Assembly: GCA_031283915.1 (NCBI GenBank)
Contig: JAITAY010000317.1
Span: 1 to 15,823, forward strand
Length of the DNA: 15,823 nucleotides
Direction: 5' to 3'
From: Tannerella sp.
GTDB taxonomy: Bacteria > Bacteroidota > Bacteroidia > Bacteroidales > Tannerellaceae
The notes beneath the pieces were generated by a model, which searched no databases, was not told the DNA's origin, and saw nothing but the letters and a program-made list of their open reading frames with translations. The position numbers were made by a program, and so were the translations under genes. Shown here one piece after another: positions 1 to 5,232 of this stretch (the stretch's first letter is position 1; every line of letters begins with the position of its first letter).

Positions 1-129
1 TATCAGTGGTTAGTGATTAGGAGTCCCCCAATAAAGGCTTACAGCCCGCCCCAAATAACGGGATCAAAAAGCCCTTCCTTACACGAAAACAGCATGGATT
101 GTATATAAGGTTTTTGCAATGTTGCTACG

Positions 130-181
130 CAGGAGAGAGCTGTCCAAAAGGCTGCTTTCGGACAAGCTCTCCTGTTTTTTT
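130..181 (+). terminator. Strong hairpin with T-tract, plus-strand intrinsic terminator
   Basis: The left arm (130-145, starting CAGGAGAG) pairs with the right arm (160-174, ending CTCTCCTG). There are 8 outer and 4 inner base pairs around a small internal loop, with a 14-base apical loop that can pair further (AAAG/CTTT). Seven T residues (175-181) follow on the plus strand, so as an intrinsic terminator it works for plus-strand transcription. On the minus strand, where the rhamnosidase gene is read, the hairpin is present but no T-tract follows it. Its outer edge overlaps the TAA that would end the full-length rhamnosidase frame. Confidence 0.6.
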
Positions 182-281
182 ACAGTTCGGACTCAATTTG
201 ATAATTTCCGGAACCTATCTCATATACTGCATAAGTTCCTTTCATTTCAATGAACCTGACGCCTTCAGCCGAAGCGATGCT
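180..281 (-). other. In-frame C-terminal tail of the rhamnosidase beyond its TGA stop
   Basis: Directly after the TGA at 284-282 the same minus-strand frame stays open for 33 codons to a TAA at 182-180. The tail begins SIASAEGVRF, continues with IEMKGTYAVYEIGSG and ends NYQIESEL. From memory of the family, Bacteroidales GH78 enzymes commonly end in such a strand (a KVTESG..ia.aEGv.f segment, then a AVYEVGSG.Y.F segment). The tail is therefore read as former coding sequence cut off by a nonsense change, not as chance open sequence. Total length with the tail would be 916 codons. Confidence 0.75.
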
Positions 282-2930
282 TCAGCCGCTTTCCGTGACG
301 GTATCCTTGTTTCCCGTCGGTACATACACGATGGCCGTCGAATTGCAGGGTATGGTAATCTCCCACTGGAAGCGGTTGTCGTGCTTTTTCCATGCACTTT
401 TTATCAGTCCGTGTGCAGAATGATAGGAGGCCGTCACGTAGTCCAGTCCTTCAACCGGATACGGTTTCATCTCAATCTGCTCGAAGCCGACACCCGCCGG
501 GCTGTTTTTGATGCCGCCGAGGTATTCGTAGAACCACACAATCAGGTCACCCAGCAGCATGACGTGATTGTGGGAATTCATGCCCGGATCAGCCGTTTTG
601 CCGTTCCAGAGTTCCCAGATCGTCGTTGCGCCGTTTTCGATCATGTATCCCCAACTCGGATAGGTACGGTTCGTGGCAATCTTCAGGGCGATGTCCGCAC
701 GGCCGTATTCGGACAGGCCGCGCATCAGCCACTGGATACCTACCAGTCCGGTGCTGACATGGCCGTCGAACTCGGTCAGCGTCTTGTCGATAATGTTCTT
801 GAAGACGCCTTCCCGATCGGCTTCCGCCACCATGCCGTAGCAGAGGGGCAGGAGGTTGGCCGTGACGGTGTTGTTGCTGTACTGTTTTGTTTCCTTGTTG
901 AAATACTTTTCATTGAAAGCCGTCTTGATGACTTCGGCCTCCTGTGTAAAGGCCGCGGCATCGTCCGGTTGGTCGAGCAGTCCGGCAAAGCGTTCGAGCA
1001 GTTTCAGCATCCGGTAGTAAAACGTAGTGCCCAAGACCGCCCCGTCGGTTTTGCGCGCCGGGTCTTTGGAGTGAATCAACTCCGGCAGTTCCGGCGGCAT
1101 ACACCAGTCTCCGTACGTATCCTTCACCAGGATGTTATCTTTCAGATAATTTTTACGCATGTAGTCCATCCATTTTTTCATCGAGGCGTAGTGCTTGACG
1201 ATCGGACGCTTGTCGCCGTACTGGTCGTAGAGCATGTTGGCAATGATCAGGTAGGCGCCCGGCCAGGTCATGTTGTCGGAGTAGACTCGCCAGTAATTGG
1301 GCGCCACATCGGGTACAGAGCCATCTTCGCGCTGCGCCTGTTCGATGTCGTCCAGCCATTTGGCATACAGGGCTTGATTGTTGAAGATGAAACTTTCGCC
1401 ATGCGATCCGACGGCGCGGTCGCCCAGCCATCCCATTCGCTCGTCGCGTTGCGGACAGTCGGTCGGCATTCCGCGGTAATTTCCACGGATGCCCCAGTAA
1501 GCATTTTTGTAGATCTGATTGATGGTCGGGTCGGACGTTTCGAACTGGCCGGTCACTTCCATTTCGTCGTACACGACTTTCCCTACGAAATCGTTGACCG
1601 TCGGCGTACCCGGATAGCCGGTGATTTCCACAAAACGGAACCCGTGATAGGTGAACGACGGTTCCCAGCTTTCTGCTCCGTCTCCCTTCAGGATATATTT
1701 GTCGGTCACCAGGGCGCTGCGGATATTGTCCAGATAAAGCGTTCCGTCGGGTTTCAGTACTTCGGCAAAACGCAGTTTCACTTCGGCGCCTTTCTTGCCG
1801 CTGAGGTTCATCCGCAGCCAGCCGACCATGTTCTGACCCATGTCCAGAATGTATACGCCGGACTGAACCTCCTTGATGTCGACGGGCTTGAGCGTTTCCA
1901 TGACCTTGATATTCCGGTTCAGTTGGGACTCCATCATGCCGCCCGGCGCTTCTACCTGTTCGGCCTGCAGCCAGCCGGCGTCGTCATAGCCGGCCTGCGT
2001 CCAGCCCGTGAGTTCCATCCGTGCGTCATATTCCTCGCCGTCGAACTCGTTGTTGGCACGAATCGGGCCGGCGGCGGTCACTTTCCACGTATCATCGCTC
2101 GCCACGGTTTGCGTACTGCCGTCGGCATAGGTGATTTCCAACTGCGTCCTCATCTTCGGAAAACCGAACTGGCGGGTGTTGGGATTCCGCATCCCCAGGA
2201 AGCGGCCATTGCCCAGTGTCACGCCGAGGGTGTTGACGCCTTTCGTCAGGCGATCGGTCACATCAAACGTGTTGTATTTGACGACCTTCGTGTAATCCGT
2301 GGGCGTGGGTGACAGCACCTGTTCGCCGATTCTGACGCCGTTGAGGAAAGCCTCGTACAGTCCCAGTCCGGAGATATAAAGGACGGCCTTCCGGACAGCC
2401 CTGTCTTCGGTCTGAAATTCTTTCCGGAAATAACGGGCGGCCAGTCGTGTCCGGCCGTCGAGCACATCTTGCGGATCGCTTTTGTCCAGTCCCGTCCAGC
2501 CGGCTTTCCAGTCCGACGGCTGGAGCAGTCCCACCGTCCATATGGCCGGTTCGCTCCACTCGGACGCTCCCCGGTTGGTCGTCACTTTCACTTTCCAGTA
2601 ACATTCCATGCGGCTTTTCAATTCGGCGCCGCTGTATGGCGCCAGCACAGATTCGCCGGATTTGACCTGTTTCGAATCCCACAAATCGCCTTCGTCGGCA
2701 TTGAGTTTATCCAAAGAAGAGGCCACAAGAATCCGGTATTCGGTTTGCCGGATGTTCCGGCTGTCGGAAGCAAGCTCCCAACTCAACCGGGGTGCATTCA
2801 GGTCAATCCCTTTCGGGTCGACCCGTCCTTCACAACGCAGGCGGGTGACGTGTATCACGGCTTTTTCAGCACATGAAGTCAACAATATACCTGCACAAAA
2901 ACATAACGTAATCAGTTTTTTCGTCATCAT
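282..2930 (-). CDS. Alpha-L-rhamnosidase, GH78 lipoprotein, truncated at the C-terminus
   Basis: Predicted exo-enzyme removing terminal alpha-L-rhamnose from plant or microbial glycans by an inverting mechanism. The N-terminus has a lipoprotein signal: hydrophobic residues 5-17, then the lipobox LTSC with Cys20, so it is probably anchored in the outer membrane or periplasm. Beta-sandwich modules fill roughly residues 25-450. The (alpha/alpha)6 catalytic barrel, about 460-800, carries the GH78 signature PTDCPQRDERMGWLGD (489-504), with Glu497 the likely general acid. GATTIWELWNG (767-777) contains Glu773, the likely base. The C-terminal beta domain starts near 810 but stops at TGA after residue 882, and 33 more in-frame codons of family-like sequence follow. 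The last strands of that domain would be lost unless the stop is read through. ATG at 2930 or 2927 could start translation. No convincing promoter is visible upstream. Family assignment is secure; activity of this allele is uncertain. Confidence 0.9.
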   Translation of the reverse strand: MMTKKLITLCFCAGILLTSCAEKAVIHVTRLRCEGRVDPKGIDLNAPRLSWELASDSRNIRQTEYRILVASSLDKLNADEGDLWDSKQVKSGESVLAPYSGAELKSRMECYWKVKVTTNRGASEWSEPAIWTVGLLQPSDWKAGWTGLDKSDPQDVLDGRTRLAARYFRKEFQTEDRAVRKAVLYISGLGLYEAFLNGVRIGEQVLSPTPTDYTKVVKYNTFDVTDRLTKGVNTLGVTLGNGRFLGMRNPNTRQFGFPKMRTQLEITYADGSTQTVASDDTWKVTAAGPIRANNEFDGEEYDARMELTGWTQAGYDDAGWLQAEQVEAPGGMMESQLNRNIKVMETLKPVDIKEVQSGVYILDMGQNMVGWLRMNLSGKKGAEVKLRFAEVLKPDGTLYLDNIRSALVTDKYILKGDGAESWEPSFTYHGFRFVEITGYPGTPTVNDFVGKVVYDEMEVTGQFETSDPTINQIYKNAYWGIRGNYRGMPTDCPQRDERMGWLGDRAVGSHGESFIFNNQALYAKWLDDIEQAQREDGSVPDVAPNYWRVYSDNMTWPGAYLIIANMLYDQYGDKRPIVKHYASMKKWMDYMRKNYLKDNILVKDTYGDWCMPPELPELIHSKDPARKTDGAVLGTTFYYRMLKLLERFAGLLDQPDDAAAFTQEAEVIKTAFNEKYFNKETKQYSNNTVTANLLPLCYGMVAEADREGVFKNIIDKTLTEFDGHVSTGLVGIQWLMRGLSEYGRADIALKIATNRTYPSWGYMIENGATTIWELWNGKTADPGMNSHNHVMLLGDLIVWFYEYLGGIKNSPAGVGFEQIEMKPYPVEGLDYVTASYHSAHGLIKSAWKKHDNRFQWEITIPCNSTAIVYVPTGNKDTVTESG

Positions 2931-3133
2931 GCTAACATTTTTATTTTATGGTGAATAATCCGGGAACAAAGAAAAGAAAAAATTGAATGAACCGGAAATT
3001 TTCGGCTAAATCTTTTTTGAGGCGATCCCTCTTTTGGCCGTCAGCCAGTTTCCAGCCCGACCGGCAGATTAAGGAACTGCCTGTAAAGAAACCACCCCTT
3101 TATGGGTCTGTTTTTCACCATACGTCCTCCTGA
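2931..3133. other. Intergenic stretch upstream of the rhamnosidase gene
   Basis: About 200 bases between the rhamnosidase start and the first in-frame codon of the transposase fragment. It is AT-rich close to the rhamnosidase start. An imperfect minus-strand -7 box (TTTCTTTG, one mismatch to TAnnTTTG) lies about 40 bases before the ATG, but I see no matching -33 element. No convincing gene, RNA or repeat was found, and N-terminal transposase sequence could not be recognised here in any frame. Confidence 0.4.
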
Positions 3134-3535
3134 ATATCAAACTTCATACGGTCATCAGCGATATGTAAGAAAGCGAAAGCGGCGTATGAAGACATCCGAA
3201 AACGCATTGCATCAAGTGAAGTAGTGGGTGCAAAGGAAACAGAGTGCAGCGTAAACGGACATAAACACGGGTTTCATGTAAGGCAAACGAAAGCATTATC
3301 ATATATTGTATCATTGGCGAGTAGAGGACACAAAGTACTAGAAGGGTACTTTCCGGAGAGTTTTCTACAATCATTTTATGTGAGCGACTGTTGGGCGTCT
3401 CCGTTGAAAGTCCCCGCTAAACGACATCAGTTATGTATTGCACACCTGTTACGGGAAGTGTTGAATTTTGAGAAAAGCCTGAACGCCCAATGGCGTGTCA
3501 GTATATTCTTCAATTATTCTCCGGGAAAAGGTTAA
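3134..3535 (+). pseudogene. IS66-family transposase (TnpC) internal fragment, decayed
   Basis: An open frame without a proper start encodes a middle piece of an IS66-type DDE transposase. From about 3167 it reads KKAKAAYEDIRKRIASSEVV, then GAKETECSVNG, SRGHKVLEGYFPESF, YVSDCWASPLKVPAKRHQ and LCIAHLLREVLNFEKSLNAQW. The order and spacing match the catalytic core of IS66 transposases. The first catalytic Asp, normally in G(S/A)DETG, is Lys here (GAKETE). The second, in YVSDCWA, is kept. The N-terminal part and everything after NAQW are missing, replaced by about 17 unrelated residues up to TAA. The fragment overlaps the last bases of the neighbouring PLP-enzyme gene tail to tail. No terminal inverted repeats or TnpA/TnpB genes were found, so it is a remnant of an old insertion. 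It is the only gene-like sequence on the plus strand. Confidence 0.85.
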
Positions 3536-4743
3536 TCGTCCAACACCTGTTTTAGGTCAGCAATAAGGTCATCTGTATTTTCCAGTCCGACGGACAAACG
3601 GAAAATCCCCTCGCCGGCAAACGCATTCCAGGACGCAAACTGTTCAGGCGTCGTAAACTTGAACGACGTCTGCAACAAATCTTCGCTGTGGAGGTAGAAA
3701 ACAAGTGAACGGTGATGCCCAAGCGAAACAGCATAATGAATAATCTTCAACCGGTCGGCCAGTTTTCGTGCTGCCGCCTTACCGTTTTCCGTTTGAAACG
3801 TTAGGATGCCCGAAAAATTCTTCATCTGTTTCTGCGCCAGCGCATGTTGCGGATGCGAAGGCAAGCCGGGATAAATCACCCGCTTTACCTTCGGATGCTG
3901 CTCCAGCCAGGCAGCTACCGCCAGGGCGTTTTCCTGGTGTACCCGCATGCGGAGAGGAAACGTAGCCAGTCCCCTCAAAATTAGCCACGCATTAAAGGGA
4001 CTTAACGTTCCGCCCAGACGAATGGCTGTCTTTTTGCGCAGAGGAACCAGGTCGGCCTTCGAACCCAGAATCGCGCCGCCCAGTGCATCGCCGTGACCGC
4101 TCAGATATTTGGTAAGAGAATGGATGACGAAATCGGCGCCCCATTGCAACGGCTTGGTAGCTGCCGGAGTAGCAAACGTCGAATCCACCGCCAGTTTCGC
4201 GCCGACACGGTGTGCCAGTTTCGCTACGGCTTCGATGTCCGTCAGTCGCAGCAACGGATTGCAGGGCGTTTCGATATAGACAAGACGTGTCCGAGGACGC
4301 AAAGCGGCTTCTACCGCATGCAAATTTGATGTATCCACCTTGGTGATTTCGATATGTAACGCCGGAATCAGCTCATTGGTCATCTCCGACAGAGCAGCGT
4401 ATGCCACATCACTTACCACCGCATGGTCGCCCGCCCTGAGTTCATGCAACAGCAACGCCGTAATTGCGCTCATCCCGCTGGCAAATGCCACGGCAGTCTC
4501 CGCTTCTTCCAACGCTGCCAGTTTCGTTTCCAACTGATGAATGGTCGGATTACCCCACCGCGTATAAATCCAGGCGTCATTTTCTTCCATGCCTTCCACA
4601 GAAAAGGTCGTATCGCTGTCGACCGTAAATGTCGTCGACATGACCAGATTCGGTGCGGAAGCATGTGTAAACGGATCAGGCGACTCACCTGCATGAATGG
4701 CTTTTGTCTGTTCGCCTGCCGTCAATAATAAAGTTGTATCCAT
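3532..4743 (-). CDS. Trans-sulfuration PLP-dependent enzyme (methionine gamma-lyase / cystathionine gamma-synthase-like)
   Basis: Cytosolic PLP enzyme of the Cys/Met metabolism family. It probably cleaves or forms C-S bonds in methionine, cystathionine or homocysteine-type substrates. Visible residues are Tyr60 and Arg62 in YTRWGNPT (PLP phosphate contacts from the neighbouring subunit), Gly90-Met91 in ASGMSAIT, Asp187 in VDSTF (pyridine nitrogen), the PLP lysine Lys212 in SLTKYLSGHGD, and Arg382 in FRLSVGLE (substrate carboxylate). The length of 403 is normal. Two active-site regions are unusual. The common DxYGGT or LYGCT segment reads VAYAALS, keeping the Tyr (115) but replacing the Gly/Cys positions by Ala. 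The usual SLGG.E(T/S)L...HP segment reads SLGHHRSLVFYLHSEDL. Substrate specificity therefore cannot be assigned and no gene symbol is given. ATG at 4743 is preceded by a Bacteroidota -7 box and an inverted repeat. No terminator is visible before the transposase fragment. Confidence 0.88.
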   Translation of the reverse strand: MDTTLLLTAGEQTKAIHAGESPDPFTHASAPNLVMSTTFTVDSDTTFSVEGMEENDAWIYTRWGNPTIHQLETKLAALEEAETAVAFASGMSAITALLLHELRAGDHAVVSDVAYAALSEMTNELIPALHIEITKVDTSNLHAVEAALRPRTRLVYIETPCNPLLRLTDIEAVAKLAHRVGAKLAVDSTFATPAATKPLQWGADFVIHSLTKYLSGHGDALGGAILGSKADLVPLRKKTAIRLGGTLSPFNAWLILRGLATFPLRMRVHQENALAVAAWLEQHPKVKRVIYPGLPSHPQHALAQKQMKNFSGILTFQTENGKAAARKLADRLKIIHYAVSLGHHRSLVFYLHSEDLLQTSFKFTTPEQFASWNAFAGEGIFRLSVGLENTDDLIADLKQVLDD

Positions 4744-4769
4744 ATCTGACTGTTGTTTTTTAGCAGGGG

Positions 4770-4777
4770 CAAAGGTA
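4770..4777 (-). promoter_or_regulatory. -7 promoter box for the PLP-enzyme gene
   Basis: On the minus strand the box reads TACCTTTG, matching the Bacteroidota sigma-ABfr -7 consensus TAnnTTTG. It lies about 26 bases before the ATG at 4743, giving a short leader. The -33 position 19 bases upstream reads TTTC (4800-4797), an imperfect match to TTTG, and it falls inside an inverted repeat. The weak -33 box would fit a promoter that depends on or is controlled by a regulator. Confidence 0.55.
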
Positions 4778-4801
4778 ATTTCGGTTCCTTAAAACCGAAA
4801 T
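4778..4801. promoter_or_regulatory. Perfect 9-bp inverted repeat in the promoter spacer, candidate operator
   Basis: The sequence is ATTTCGGTT-N6-AACCGAAAT. It directly adjoins the -7 box of the PLP-enzyme gene and covers the spacer and the -33 position. Neither strand has a T-run after it, so it is not an intrinsic terminator. Its position is typical of a repressor site for a dimeric regulator. No regulator gene is in the window. Confidence 0.5.
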
Positions 4802-4877
4802 ACCCTGTTTGTGTTATTTTTAGACACGAAGCAATCCGGTAACAATATCACAAAATCATGCTGTGCGCAGTATAACA

Positions 4878-4913
4878 AAAATCGGTCGAAAGACACAACC
4901 TCCGACCGATTTT
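4878..4913 (-). terminator. Intrinsic terminator after the small membrane protein gene
   Basis: A perfect 11-bp stem (AAAATCGGTCG at 4878-4888 with CGACCGATTTT at 4903-4913) encloses a 14-base loop. On the minus strand the stem ends in a run of five T residues and begins 11 bases after the small gene's TAA. The A/T ends make it potentially bidirectional. It separates the small gene from the PLP-enzyme gene downstream. Confidence 0.75.
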
Positions 4914-4924
4914 ACAACAACCTT

Positions 4925-5101
4925 TTACTTTAATACCCAAAAAACTAAAGTCCCTACTGTCGCCAAACTGATTATACTGACAAATAATCCCATAAACAAC
5001 GACTGCAATTCATCTTTCAACATTTGAAACGTATCATTCTGCTCAAGCATCTCACTAACTTTATGTTCAAACCATTCCATTTGACTTAAAATTTTGTCCA
5101 T
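4925..5101 (-). CDS. Small single-pass membrane protein of unknown function (58 residues)
   Basis: The frame runs from ATG at 5101 to TAA at 4927-4925. The protein begins MDKILSQMEWFEHKV. Residues 1-34 are polar, rich in Glu and Asp and likely helical. Residues about 35-56 (LFMGLFVSIISLATVGTLVF plus WV) form one transmembrane helix, and a final Lys closes the chain. There is no Cys and no signal-peptidase site, so the helix is probably an anchor. Support for a real gene: a near-ideal promoter starting about 26 bases upstream, GGTAGAAG just before the ATG, and a strong terminator 11 bases after the stop. Codon and base use are much more AT-rich than in neighbouring genes. I do not recognise a family. 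Possible roles are an inner-membrane adaptor, a stress peptide or a small hydrophobic toxin; nothing in the sequence decides between them. Confidence 0.7.
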   Translation of the reverse strand: MDKILSQMEWFEHKVSEMLEQNDTFQMLKDELQSLFMGLFVSIISLATVGTLVFWVLK

Positions 5102-5126
5102 CTTCTACCCGATTAAATTTATGTCA

Positions 5127-5157
5127 CAAAAATATAACGAATAGAGCTACCGACAAA
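5127..5157 (-). promoter_or_regulatory. Bacteroidota-type promoter of the small membrane protein gene
   Basis: On the minus strand TTTG (5157-5154) and TATTTTTG (5134-5127) are separated by exactly 19 bases. This matches the -33 TTTG / -7 TAnnTTTG consensus in every defined position. The predicted start of transcription falls near 5120, leaving a leader of about 20 bases. Confidence 0.75.
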
Positions 5158-5173
5158 ACTTTTCGAGTTAAAT

Positions 5174-5205
5174 AATCGAAATATGTGACCTTGAATCGAA
5201 ATATG
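5174..5205. repeat. 12-bp direct repeat upstream of the small gene promoter
   Basis: AATCGAAATATG occurs at 5174-5185 and again at 5194-5205, with start points exactly 20 bp apart, or about two helical turns. The nearer copy begins 17 bp upstream of the -33 box of the small gene, where an activator or response regulator would bind. TTTCGA at 5161-5166 also forms an inverted pair with the TCGAAA inside the first copy. Confidence 0.55.
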
Positions 5206-5232
5206 CCGGATTTTCGGTCATAACATAAAGTA

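Noticed and set aside
1..129. Possible RNA gene or 3' end of a coding gene at the left edge
   Set aside because: Frame 1 is open for 35 codons but shows no recognisable protein sequence. The near-repeat GTGGTTAGTGATTAG and a weak CCCG/CGGG stem are too short to support any call.
282..284. TGA as a sense codon (alternative genetic code)
   Set aside because: gltD, asnB and the GH95 gene all end normally at TGA with no family-like sequence after it, so TGA is a stop in this organism.
99..2312. 737-codon plus-strand open frame opposite the rhamnosidase gene
   Set aside because: It lies antisense to a well-recognised GH78 gene. Its product has no recognisable motif, is rich in His/Arg/Val as expected for a complement of coding sequence, and crosses the terminator hairpin. 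It is a coding shadow.
3100..3118. Short ACCC/GGGT stem followed by TTTTT on the plus strand as a terminator
   Set aside because: The stem has only four pairs and no upstream plus-strand gene to terminate, so it is too weak to report.
3144..3374. 76-codon minus-strand frame between the PLP-enzyme and rhamnosidase genes
   Set aside because: It is antisense to the IS66 transposase fragment, whose motifs are clear on the plus strand. No expression signals are seen.
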